The translations under genes were made by a program, and so were the position numbers. 23,372 nucleotides of DNA, from positions 1-23,372 of the forward strand of contig JACQUC010000105.1 of assembly GCA_016210495.1 (NCBI GenBank), in the 5' to 3' direction. Source of the stretch: Chloroflexota bacterium (lineage in GTDB: Bacteria > Chloroflexota > FW602-bin22 > JACPRP01). The notes under the pieces are model-generated. The model worked only from the letters and a program-made list of their open reading frames with translations, was not told the DNA's origin and made no database searches. Below, in pieces: positions 1 through 7,250 of the stretch (within the stretch, counting starts at the first letter, position 1; every line of letters begins with the position of its first letter).

Positions 1-3000
1 GGGAAGATTCCGCTCTGGAATCCCTACCTTTTCAGTGGCGTGCCTTTTCTCGCCGCCGGCCAGTACGCCGTGCTCTATCCCCTGGGCATCGTCTTCTACC
101 TCCTGCCCCTGCCGCAGGCCTACGGCTGGTTTACCGCCCTGCACCTTTTCCTCGCCGGACTGTTTATGTACGTTTACGTGCGCGTCATCGGTCTGGACAG
201 GTTTGCAGCAGCTATTTCGGCCATTAGCTTCCAGTTCTGCTCGTTCCTCGTCGTAAGCTTCTTATGGCCGATGGTGCTCAGCACGGCCGTCTGGACGCCC
301 CTGCTGCTGGCCATCATCGAGTTGGCCATCGCGGGAGAGGAAAAGGGCCGGGGGCCGCGCATCATTTGGCCGCTGGTTGGAGCCATTGTCGTCGGCCTGC
401 AGTTTCTGGCCGGACATATGGAGATTAGCTTCTACGTGCTCTTCACGTTGCTGTACTACACGGTGTGCAGGTTGGGCATGCTGGGAGCCAGGGGTCGCGG
501 GTCGGGGGCCGGTGAGGGACGCATGGCGCTGATTGCCAGTCGGCTGGTATCAGTGGCCAGGGTCGGTGGTATGCTGGCGGCCATGGTAGCGCTCGGCGTT
601 GGGATCGCGGGAACTCAACTGGTGCCCTTCCAGGAGGTAATCAGAGAGAACTTCCGCAGCGGGTACGCAACATATCAGGATGTGATCGGCTGGGCGCTGC
701 CACGCTTGCAGGCGCTCAGCTTCGTCATGCCCGACTTCTTCGGCAACCCCACACACCACAGCTACTTCGATCTTTTCGAGCTCAGGACCAAGCTTGTTGG
801 GGACAACTTCTTGGGAAAACCGACGGACCCGCCGCATACGATCTTCTGGGGCACGAAGAACTACGTGGAGGCGGCCGCCTATGTGGGTATCCTACCGCTA
901 GTGCTGGCGCTAGTGGCCATGATCGGCCGGCGAAACCGCTATACGTGGATATTCGCCAGCTACGCGGTATTCTCACTCCTGCTCGCTTTCGGCTCGCCGC
1001 TTTACGCCATCTTCTTTTACGGCATCCCTGGCTTCGACCAACTTCACACGCCGTTTCGATGGATCTTCCCATACACCATATCGATAGCCGTGCTGGCCGG
1101 CCTCGGCGCCGCCCATCTCGTGTCACACAGGCCCGTACCGCGAAAAGGCCGAGGCGATGCTGTGATCGGGGGGACTGCCCTGGCTCTAGGCGTCGGCGCG
1201 TTGCTTGTGCTTGCTGGGGCCCTGTTGTTTCGTGAGCAAGCGCTTCACGTGGCAAACGCCTTGCTAGTGCGCTCAGAGCGGCTGAAAGAGGACTTCGGCA
1301 GCGGGCAGATGTTGTTCTCGTACGAGTTCCGCAACTTCGCTATCTTCGGTGCCTTGCTGGCAGCATCCGGGGCAGTGATTCTGTGTTCCAGGACTGCCCG
1401 GCTCGCTCAAATGTGGAAGTACTTAGCAGTCTTGTTGTTGGTGGGCGACCTCTTCTTCTTCGGTATCGGCTTCAACGCCAGGAGCGACCCCGGTTTGCTC
1501 AAGCTGGTACCGCCGGCCGTCGACTTTCTAAGGTCAGACAAGGAACTATTCCGGATCACGAGCTTCGGGGACGAGGATGTGCTAAAGCCGAACCTTGCCA
1601 TGACATACGGACTGCAAGACATTCGGGGTTATGACACCATCATTCTAAAGCAGTACGTTGGCTACTGGAAGCTGATGGAGGAGCCCTACGGGCTGCTGTA
1701 CAGCATGATCAAGACCGTGGCGCGGCCTGACTCGTTGAACTCCAGGCTGCTCGACCTCATGAACGTCAAGTACGTGCTGACGACGCGCTCGATCGATAGC
1801 CCCGGCTACGAACTAGCTTTCGTGGAAGGCATCCGCATCTACCGCAATCGGCGCTTTCTGCCCCGCGCCCTCCTGGTGGGTGATGTCCTCGGCTCCAGTA
1901 GTTCTGACGACGCGTTGGCACGGCTGGCCGCGGCGGCATTCGATCCGTCGCGCGAGGCGGTCGTCGAAGGCTGGCCATCCGACGACGCCGGGCTGAAGCT
2001 GCCTCGCGGTGGTGGCACGGAGCTCCCACCGCCGACCATCGTCTCGTACACTGGCAATCAGGTGATAGTCGAGGTGGATAGTCCGCAGGATGCGCTCTTG
2101 GTCCTGGCGGACACCTATTTTCCCGGCTGGCACGCCACAGTCGACGGCGTTGAGGCAACAATCTACAAGGTAAATTACAACTTTCGTGGGGTGCCGGTTC
2201 CTGCTGGAAAGCACACGGTATCCTTCAAGTACAGCCCCCTCTCTTTCCAGGTCGGCTTGCTGGCGAGCCTGGTGAGCATCGCCGTCGTCGTTCTAGGCAT
2301 AGCCTATGTGATGGCAAGCCGCTTTTCTCGGCGGCGCGCCACGGCGACGGTGCAGCGAGTGGCGAAGAACAGCATCACGCCAATGGCCACCTCGCTGGTC
2401 AGCAGGGTGTTCGACCTTGCCTTTGCGATGCTGATGCTGAGAATGTTGGGCCCGGCTAACGTCGGGGAGTACACTTTCGCCGTCGTCGTGATCGGTTATT
2501 TCGAGATCTTCACCAACTTTGGCCTGAACACCTTGCTGACAAGAGAAGTGTCGGCGGACAGTTCCAAGGGCAACGCATATCTCAGCAACACGGCCATACT
2601 GCGCCTGCTGCTGGTGCTGGCCGCGGCACCGGCCCTGGCGGGCTTCTTGTTTCTCTGGCAGGCATCGTTCGGACTGAGCACGGCCACGGGGCTGGCGATA
2701 CTGCTTCTGGCCCTGTCGCTGGTTCCCGGCAACATCGCGGCAGCGCTTAGCTCAGTGTTCTATGCGTACGAGCGGATGGAGTATCCAGCGGCCATCACAG
2801 TTGTCACCGCAATTCTCAAGGTGAGCCTCGGCACTCTGGCGCTGCTGGTAGGCTGGAGCTACGTGGGGCTGGCAGCGGTTTCAATCGTAGTAAACGTCCT
2901 GACCGCGATCATTCTAGCGTGTCTAGTGTGGAAGGTGATCGCGAGGCCGAAGCTGGAGTTCGACGGCGGTCTGACCCGGAGCATGCTGGGCGCCTCCTGG

Positions 3001-3801
3001 CCGTTGATGCTGAATCATCTTCTGGCAACGCTTTTCTTCCGCATCGACGTGATGTTGCTTCAGTCGATGCGGGGCGCGACCGTCGTCGGCTATTACTCGA
3101 CGGCGTACAAGTTCATAGATGGGTTAAACATCATCCCGTCGACGTTCACTATGGCTGTGTTCCCGATTCTGTCACGCTACGCACGGTCCGGCGGCGACTC
3201 CTTCGTGCGCGCCTACGTGCTCTCCACGCGACTACTGCTTATCGTCAGCGTGCCTATTGCAGTGAGCACAACTTTCCTGGCCGAACCCATTGTCATGGTA
3301 TTTGGCGGTGAGCAGTACTTGCCCCACTCAGTCATCGCCCTGCAGGTGCTGATCTGGTTCCTCCCCTTCAGTTATGTCAACAGCCTGACACAATACGTGC
3401 TGATTGCGATCAACCAACAGCGCTTCATTGCCGTTAGCTTCGTCATTGCCACGAGCTTGAACATAGTCCTCAACCTCGTGCTCATCCCCCATTTCAGCTA
3501 TGTCGGTGCGGCGGCCGTTACCGTCCTGTCCGAGTTGCTCCTCCTGACCCCCTTCCTCTATTGCGTGTACCGCCACCTGGGGCACCTGCCGCTGGCGCAA
3601 CTGGCGTGGCGACCAGCCGTGGCCGGCGGACTGATGGCGGCCATCGCGGCGCGGCTGCAAGAAGTAAACGTTTTCCTGGCCGTTGGCATCGCCGGCATAC
3701 TCTATGTCGTGGCGTTGGTTGCCCTGGGCGCCTTCCACGCCGACGACCTCGCGCTCGTCAGGAATCTTGTGGGCAAGGACACAGCTCAGCAGGTCACCTG
3801 A
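1..3801 (+). CDS. YfhO-like membrane protein fused to Wzx/MATE-type flippase (5' partial)
   Basis: The reading frame is open from the first base, so the N-terminus lies outside the window; 1266 codons are visible. Residues 1 to about 770 resemble the YfhO family (multi-span membrane proteins linked to glycosylation of wall polymers). The N-terminal signature IPLWNPYLFSGVPFLA is followed by many hydrophobic segments, then a soluble domain ending in a YFPGWHATVDG motif and a last membrane span. From about residue 780 (position 2340) the chain continues without a stop into a typical flippase (RVAKNSITPMATSLVSRVF, LGPANVGEYTF, LLTREVS) with about 12-14 spans, related to Wzx/RfbX exporters of lipid-linked sugars. 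It probably acts in the inner membrane in surface glycan assembly, and a GT4 gene follows. These two families are normally separate proteins, so the fusion is odd. A GC-rich stretch at 491-518 encodes a Gly/Arg-rich loop. Confidence 0.9.
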   Translation, partial: GKIPLWNPYLFSGVPFLAAGQYAVLYPLGIVFYLLPLPQAYGWFTALHLFLAGLFMYVYVRVIGLDRFAAAISAISFQFCSFLVVSFLWPMVLSTAVWTPLLLAIIELAIAGEEKGRGPRIIWPLVGAIVVGLQFLAGHMEISFYVLFTLLYYTVCRLGMLGARGRGSGAGEGRMALIASRLVSVARVGGMLAAMVALGVGIAGTQLVPFQEVIRENFRSGYATYQDVIGWALPRLQALSFVMPDFFGNPTHHSYFDLFELRTKLVGDNFLGKPTDPPHTIFWGTKNYVEAAAYVGILPLVLALVAMIGRRNRYTWIFASYAVFSLLLAFGSPLYAIFFYGIPGFDQLHTPFRWIFPYTISIAVLAGLGAAHLVSHRPVPRKGRGDAVIGGTALALGVGALLVLAGALLFREQALHVANALLVRSERLKEDFGSGQMLFSYEFRNFAIFGALLAASGAVILCSRTARLAQMWKYLAVLLLVGDLFFFGIGFNARSDPGLLKLVPPAVDFLRSDKELFRITSFGDEDVLKPNLAMTYGLQDIRGYDTIILKQYVGYWKLMEEPYGLLYSMIKTVARPDSLNSRLLDLMNVKYVLTTRSIDSPGYELAFVEGIRIYRNRRFLPRALLVGDVLGSSSSDDALARLAAAAFDPSREAVVEGWPSDDAGLKLPRGGGTELPPPTIVSYTGNQVIVEVDSPQDALLVLADTYFPGWHATVDGVEATIYKVNYNFRGVPVPAGKHTVSFKYSPLSFQVGLLASLVSIAVVVLGIAYVMASRFSRRRATATVQRVAKNSITPMATSLVSRVFDLAFAMLMLRMLGPANVGEYTFAVVVIGYFEIFTNFGLNTLLTREVSADSSKGNAYLSNTAILRLLLVLAAAPALAGFLFLWQASFGLSTATGLAILLLALSLVPGNIAAALSSVFYAYERMEYPAAITVVTAILKVSLGTLALLVGWSYVGLAAVSIVVNVLTAIILACLVWKVIARPKLEFDGGLTRSMLGASWPLMLNHLLATLFFRIDVMLLQSMRGATVVGYYSTAYKFIDGLNIIPSTFTMAVFPILSRYARSGGDSFVRAYVLSTRLLLIVSVPIAVSTTFLAEPIVMVFGGEQYLPHSVIALQVLIWFLPFSYVNSLTQYVLIAINQQRFIAVSFVIATSLNIVLNLVLIPHFSYVGAAAVTVLSELLLLTPFLYCVYRHLGHLPLAQLAWRPAVAGGLMAAIAARLQEVNVFLAVGIAGILYVVALVALGAFHADDLALVRNLVGKDTAQQVT
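491..518 (+). repeat. Potential G-quadruplex tract inside the YfhO-flippase gene
   Basis: Four G-runs (4, 3, 5 and 3 long) are separated by loops of 4, 2 and 7 bases on the coding strand. The tract is translated as a Gly/Arg-rich loop between membrane segments and looks like a low-complexity insertion compared with the flanking hydrophobic sequence. Folding is inferred from the pattern only. Confidence 0.45.
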
Positions 3802-3833
3802 GTCCTCACAAGCAAGCCAGCCTCCAGATTGTT

Positions 3834-3849
3834 TGGCACGTTTCTTGCT
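3834..3849 (+). promoter_or_regulatory. Sigma-54-type (-24/-12) promoter before the GT4 gene
   Basis: TGGCACG at 3834-3840, four bases, then TTGCT at 3845-3849. This matches the RpoN consensus TGGCACG-N4-TTGCW at every core position, with the GG and GC pairs 12 bases apart. It lies in the gap after the flippase stop; the predicted transcript start near 3860 gives a leader of about 85 bases to the ATG at 3944. No enhancer-binding protein gene is in the window. Confidence 0.55.
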
Positions 3850-3943
3850 ACAAAAGGGTTGAATTTCCGTGGCTGAAGGACGTCTCGTTTTTCGGGTGGT
3901 AGTGGCCTTGCCGCAGGCTTTCCGCAGCAAAAGGACGCATTCG

Positions 3944-5359
3944 ATGGCACACAGGCACCCGTGCGACCACAGCGATGTTCGCAGAGAGTACGCCACAGGT
4001 GACGGGATGGAGCAGCAGACTGGCGAAAGGGGGAAGCTTGTTTTGAAGACGACGAGGGGCCTCAATCGAGATAACACCCTGTTCGTTGTCCTGTCCTTCG
4101 AGGGACCGGATCGCTACTCTCTCGCGGGCGGCCTGGGCGTGAGAGTCAGCCACCTATCGCAGACCCTTGCACAGCAGGGGTACCCGACGCATCTTCTGTT
4201 CGTGGGAGACCCTTACAAGGAGGGTCGCGAAGAGACCCTGGGAGGTAGACTGACGCTGCACCGGTGGTGCCAGTGGATAAGCCGGTACCATCCGGACGGG
4301 GTGTACCAGGCGGAAAACGAGAAGCTGTGGGACTTCGACAGGTCTGCGCCCTACTTCATAACCGACGAGATTATCAAGCCGGCGGTTGAGGAGGGCAAGG
4401 CCGTCGTGGTGATGGGCGAAGAGTGGCAGACGGCGAAGTCGATGTGCACCGTCGACGACCTGCTCAAAAGGAACGGCATCAGGGACAACGTCTTGTCCCT
4501 ATGGAACGCCAACAACACGTTTAGCTTTGACCGGATCGACTGGTCAAGACTATCCAACGCGGCGACCATCACTACTGTCAGTCGCTACATGAAGCACATA
4601 ATGTGGAAGATGGGGCTGAATCCGCTCGTCATTCCGAATGGCATTCCGAAACACCTGCTAAACAAGGTAAATCAGCGCGAAGCTTCGTCCTTGCGAAAGG
4701 CGCTGGGCGAGTGCCTCGTGCTCACCAAGGTGGCGCGCTGGGATCCGGACAAACGCTGGAACATGGCCGTGGAGGCGGTGGCACGGATGAAATCCTGCGG
4801 GCATCGCGTGGCGCTAATGGCCAGGGGCGGGGTCGAGCCGCACGGGACCGAGGTGCTCGACAACGCTCGCCAGGCAGGATTACGGGTGAAAGATGTGCTG
4901 TGCAGCGAGGATCGGCCGGAGGCGCGGCTGAGAGCCATCGAGGACGCCGGCCCAGCGGATGTTTTGAACATAAAGTTCTATATGCCGGAGGAAATGACCA
5001 GAGTCGCGTACAATGCGGCAGACGGCGTCCTGGCAAACAGTGGCCATGAGCCTTTTGGCCTCGTCGGGTTGGAGACGATGGCGGCAGGCGGCGTGGCCTT
5101 CACCGGGTGCACAGGCGAAGATTATGCCGTTCCGCTCGAAAACGCTATCGTGCTGGAGACCGACGACCCCGGCGAGATAGTGGAGTACGTGACGTACCTC
5201 GAAGAGCACAAGGACGAGAAAGACAGAATTCGCAAGGCTGGCAAACGCACCGCCCAGCAGTATGCCTGGGAGGCGATCATCAGCAATCTGGTTAGCAAGC
5301 TCGAGTATCTGGCAAGGCACAACGGGGTCCAGTTTGCAACCGCCGCTATGGCTTCGTGA
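3944..5359 (+). CDS. GT4-family glycosyltransferase
   Basis: 471 residues, a soluble GT-B fold retaining glycosyltransferase of the GT4 / glycogen-synthase-like type. Seen directly: an N-terminal nucleotide-fold start (NTLFVVLSFEGPD) followed by the glycine loop AGGLGVRVSHLSQTLAQQGY near residues 60-80, a second-domain start (LTKVARWDPDKRWNMAVEA) and the classic E-x7-E donor-sugar motif in HEPFGLVGLETMAAGG near residues 368-385. The donor and acceptor cannot be told. It follows the YfhO-flippase gene by 142 bases but probably has its own -24/-12 promoter at 3834-3849, and an intrinsic terminator ends it at 5399-5428. I chose ATG 3944 because AAAGGA sits 8 bases upstream and it lies downstream of the predicted transcript start. 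GTG 3869 (in frame, upstream) and ATG 4007 (AGGTG upstream) are alternatives; the conserved domain starts after all three. Confidence 0.88.
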   Translation: MAHRHPCDHSDVRREYATGDGMEQQTGERGKLVLKTTRGLNRDNTLFVVLSFEGPDRYSLAGGLGVRVSHLSQTLAQQGYPTHLLFVGDPYKEGREETLGGRLTLHRWCQWISRYHPDGVYQAENEKLWDFDRSAPYFITDEIIKPAVEEGKAVVVMGEEWQTAKSMCTVDDLLKRNGIRDNVLSLWNANNTFSFDRIDWSRLSNAATITTVSRYMKHIMWKMGLNPLVIPNGIPKHLLNKVNQREASSLRKALGECLVLTKVARWDPDKRWNMAVEAVARMKSCGHRVALMARGGVEPHGTEVLDNARQAGLRVKDVLCSEDRPEARLRAIEDAGPADVLNIKFYMPEEMTRVAYNAADGVLANSGHEPFGLVGLETMAAGGVAFTGCTGEDYAVPLENAIVLETDDPGEIVEYVTYLEEHKDEKDRIRKAGKRTAQQYAWEAIISNLVSKLEYLARHNGVQFATAAMAS

Positions 5360-5398
5360 GATCATTTTAGCGCAAGACCGGAAGGCGCCGAGAGATAG

Positions 5399-5428
5399 TC
5401 GCAACGGGCTTTGCCCGCGGCGATTTTT
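5399..5428 (+). terminator. Intrinsic terminator after the GT4 gene
   Basis: Outer pairing TCGC/GCGA and inner pairing CGGGC-TTT-GCCCG form a stem-loop, directly followed by ATTTTT. It lies 40 bases past the glycosyltransferase stop and just before the tRNA promoter. Confidence 0.75.
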
Positions 5429-5442
5429 CGTGTGAGGCGAGG

Positions 5443-5472
5443 TTGCCAAATCCGGGGCAAATGGGCTATAAT
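5443..5472 (+). promoter_or_regulatory. Sigma-70 promoter of tRNA-Pro
   Basis: TTGCCA at 5443-5448, an 18-base spacer, and a perfect TATAAT at 5467-5472. The expected transcript start is about 5479, two bases before the mature tRNA end. Confidence 0.8.
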
Positions 5473-5480
5473 AGCCACGA

Positions 5481-5555
5481 CGGGGCGTAGCGCAGCTTGG
5501 TTAGCGCGCAGCGTTCGGGACGCTGAGGCCGGTGGTTCGAATCCACTCGCCCCGA
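5481..5555 (+). tRNA. tRNA-Pro (anticodon CGG)
   Basis: A full cloverleaf can be drawn. The acceptor stem CGGGGCG/CGCCCCG pairs perfectly. The D stem is GCGC/GCGC with loop AGCTTGGTTA. The anticodon stem CAGCG/CGCTG carries loop TTCGGGA, giving anticodon CGG at 5516-5518, which reads CCG. The T arm is GGTGG-TTCGAAT-CCACT with one G-T pair. The discriminator base is A and CCA is not encoded, so it must be added enzymatically. A strong promoter and a terminator flank it, so it is probably a one-gene transcript. Confidence 0.96.
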
Positions 5556-5564
5556 CTAAAACAG

Positions 5565-5594
5565 GCCCTCGAGCTACACGTTCGAGGGCTTCTT
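5565..5594 (+). terminator. Terminator hairpin after tRNA-Pro
   Basis: GCCCTCGA (5565-5572) pairs perfectly with TCGAGGGC (5582-5589) across a 9-base loop, followed by TTCTT. It lies 9 bases after the tRNA 3' end. Confidence 0.7.
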
Positions 5595-5686
5595 GCCGCC
5601 CGGCCCCAACGAACAGGGAACATCAATCTACCCCCGATCGTATCGAACTTGCCTTGCCAGACTGCCAACAGATATCGGAAAGAGTA

Positions 5687-5740
5687 CGTTTGCGCGTTCG
5701 GGACACTGTAGTCGGTAGTTAGAGTCCACTCGTCACGACT
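5687..5740 (+). pseudogene. Degenerate copy of the tRNA-Pro 3' half
   Basis: From 5694 to 5740 the sequence aligns without gaps to tRNA-Pro 5511-5557 (anticodon stem end, anticodon loop, variable region, T arm, acceptor 3' strand): 38 of 47 bases are identical by hand count. The anticodon loop is intact, but the T-loop and acceptor changes break pairing. Just upstream, 5687-5693 weakly resembles the D-arm end with a short deletion. There is no matching 5' half, so it cannot be a working tRNA. It may be a remnant of element integration at the tRNA 3' end or a decayed tandem duplication. Confidence 0.7.
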
Positions 5741-5746
5741 AGTGCT

Positions 5747-5793
5747 CCTTGGGCCGCTTGACTCAAGGGGTTTTCCTCGCTCAAGGGGTTTTC
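5747..5793 (+). repeat. Two-copy 18-bp tandem repeat in the tRNA-MDR gap
   Basis: CTCAAGGGGTTTTC occurs at 5762-5775 and again at 5780-5793. CCTTG at 5747-5751 can pair with CAAGG at 5764-5768, followed by GGTTTT, so the first copy could act as a weak terminator. Apart from this, the tRNA copy and a promoter candidate, I see nothing coding in 5556-5916. Confidence 0.5.
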
Positions 5794-5834
5794 TTTGTGC
5801 GTGGAAAACTGCACGAGGCGGCCACCTCCACCCT

Positions 5835-5850
5835 CGGCACAGTTCTTGCA
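5835..5850 (+). promoter_or_regulatory. Sigma-54-like (-24/-12) motif before the MDR oxidoreductase
   Basis: CGGCACA, then GTTC, then TTGCA. It differs from TGGCACG-N4-TTGCW at two positions but keeps the invariant GG and GC pairs at the right spacing. The predicted start near 5861 would leave a leader of about 55 bases before GTG 5917. Confidence 0.35.
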
Positions 5851-5916
5851 CTTCCCTGACCGACCGTTTCTAGATCAAAATAGATTTCAGTTCGGCCAGC
5901 AAAGGAGTTCTATCCC

Positions 5917-6864
5917 GTGAAAGCAGCACAAATCGTCGAATACGGACCTGCCAGCAAGATTCAAATCAACGAAATAGAGATACCGCGGCCATCAGAAGGC
6001 CAGGTGCTAGTCGAGGTATATGGCTCAAGCATCAATCCCGCCGATATCAAGATGCGACAGGGGAAGATGATGCCCTTACAGTTCCCCGTGACACTCGGTC
6101 TTGACCTCGCCGGTGTGGTTACAGATCTGGGCAAAGGTGTAACCACCTTTAATGTTGGCGACAAAGTGTATGGCCAGGCCAAGATTGGCCCGGGCGGAGG
6201 TGGTGCATTTGCCCAGTATGCTATCGCCCCAGCCGGCAATCTGGCGGGGATGCCAAAGAATCTCAACTTCGTACAGGCAGCCGCCATAGCGTTGACCGGT
6301 ACCAGCGCCGTGCAGGCACTTACCGAGCACATCAAGCTGCAGCCCGGCCAGAAGATACTTATCCACGGCGGAGCTGGTGGTATCGGCACCTTCGCCATTC
6401 AGATCGCCAAGCACCTCGGTGCCTATGTTGCGACCACGGTGAGCCCGGACGATATCGACTTTGTCAAGAAGCTTGGTGCCGATCAAGTGATAGACTACAA
6501 AAACCAGAGGTTCGAAGATCGGCTAAGAGATTATGATGCAGTCTTCGACACGGTGGGAGGGGAGACCTACACCAGGTCGTTCAAGGTCCTCAAGAGAAGC
6601 GGCGTGGTCGTATCCATGCTGATGCCTCCCGACGCTCGACTTATGCAACAATACGGTGTCACCGCCATTGGCCAGTTCACCAAGGTGTCCACAGAGCGAC
6701 TGAACACCCTTACCAAGCTTGTGGAAGAAGGCGTTGTCACTGTTCACATCGACAAAACCTTTCCACAGGAGCGCATCAGAGAAGCTTTCGAAGCCAAAGA
6801 GCGCGGCTCCGTAAGAGGTAAGATCGGCGTCGACATGAAGAGCCCGTCCCCGACGTTGCGCTAG
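5917..6864 (+). CDS. NADPH:quinone oxidoreductase-like MDR enzyme
   Basis: 315 residues, the usual length for zinc-free quinone oxidoreductases (QOR/zeta-crystallin group) of the medium-chain dehydrogenase/reductase superfamily. Residues 1-120 form the catalytic GroES-like domain (SSINPADIKMRQG near 37-49, GLDLAGVV near 61). Residues 148-165 hold the Rossmann NADPH-binding loop GGAGGIGTFAIQIAK, followed by LGADQVIDY, the typical substitute-aldehyde region, and a C-terminal GKIGVDM strand. No zinc-ligand cysteines are seen, in keeping with the QOR group. It is a likely cytosolic NADPH-dependent reducer of quinones or enones; the substrate is unknown. GTG 5917 was chosen because AAAGGAG lies 9 bases upstream. 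It stands alone between the tRNA region and a decayed stretch. Confidence 0.9.
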   Translation: MKAAQIVEYGPASKIQINEIEIPRPSEGQVLVEVYGSSINPADIKMRQGKMMPLQFPVTLGLDLAGVVTDLGKGVTTFNVGDKVYGQAKIGPGGGGAFAQYAIAPAGNLAGMPKNLNFVQAAAIALTGTSAVQALTEHIKLQPGQKILIHGGAGGIGTFAIQIAKHLGAYVATTVSPDDIDFVKKLGADQVIDYKNQRFEDRLRDYDAVFDTVGGETYTRSFKVLKRSGVVVSMLMPPDARLMQQYGVTAIGQFTKVSTERLNTLTKLVEEGVVTVHIDKTFPQERIREAFEAKERGSVRGKIGVDMKSPSPTLR

Positions 6865-6953
6865 CGCTAACGGACCTCTGCCTGGCGTGTGAGACGCCGC
6901 TTGCCGCGTTTCACGCCCTTCGGGGTATCCGCGTTGACAACGAAACAGTCACA

Positions 6954-7208
6954 TGACTGGCGAGGACACAGTTGAGAAGCAGAACCGCAGTGGTGGCGGT
7001 GTCTGATGCTTTTGACGAACAGAACGTGTTCGAGCGCGCACTGGATCGCCACAACCTCTGGCACCGGGCGGGGGGTTGAGGCATCGGACTCGACCTCCAC
7101 TGCTACACCACATTGTAGTTCCGTCGCCAGCTTGCCGGTCTGGGCTACATTGGCCAGGCGAAAAAGAGGGGCGAACTGGTCGAGGTGAAGGTGCGGCGAG
7201 TTGCGTGA
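6954..7208 (+). pseudogene. Possible decayed coding remnant
   Basis: The 386-base gap 6865-7250 has no intact gene. Within it, one plus-strand frame ending at TGA 7206-7208 reads protein-like pieces: DAFDEQNVFERALDRHNLWH, then a stop, IGLDLHCYTTL, another stop, then LGYIGQAKKRGELVEVKVRR. An ATG at 6954 opens in a different frame and stops near 7004. The charged, amphipathic composition of the last piece looks like a true C-terminus, so this may be a broken small gene with a frameshift and two stops. I do not recognise the family, and chance is a real alternative. The start of the gap also has a small hairpin (6884-6898) that could end the MDR transcript. Confidence 0.25.
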
Positions 7209-7214
7209 TTTGGC

Positions 7215-7244
7215 TTGATTTGAGACGCCGAGAACCTGTAAACT
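7215..7244 (+). promoter_or_regulatory. Promoter of the Pth2-like gene, leaderless arrangement
   Basis: TTGATT at 7215-7220, an 18-base spacer, TAAACT at 7239-7244. The expected transcript start falls on or next to ATG 7251, and there is no Shine-Dalgarno sequence before this ATG, so the mRNA may be leaderless. Confidence 0.4.
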
Positions 7245-7250
7245 CTGAGT

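Noticed and set aside
3328..4077. A 249-codon open frame on the minus strand
   Set aside because: It lies opposite the flippase end and the GT4 start, both clear gene families, and its sequence has no recognisable fold.
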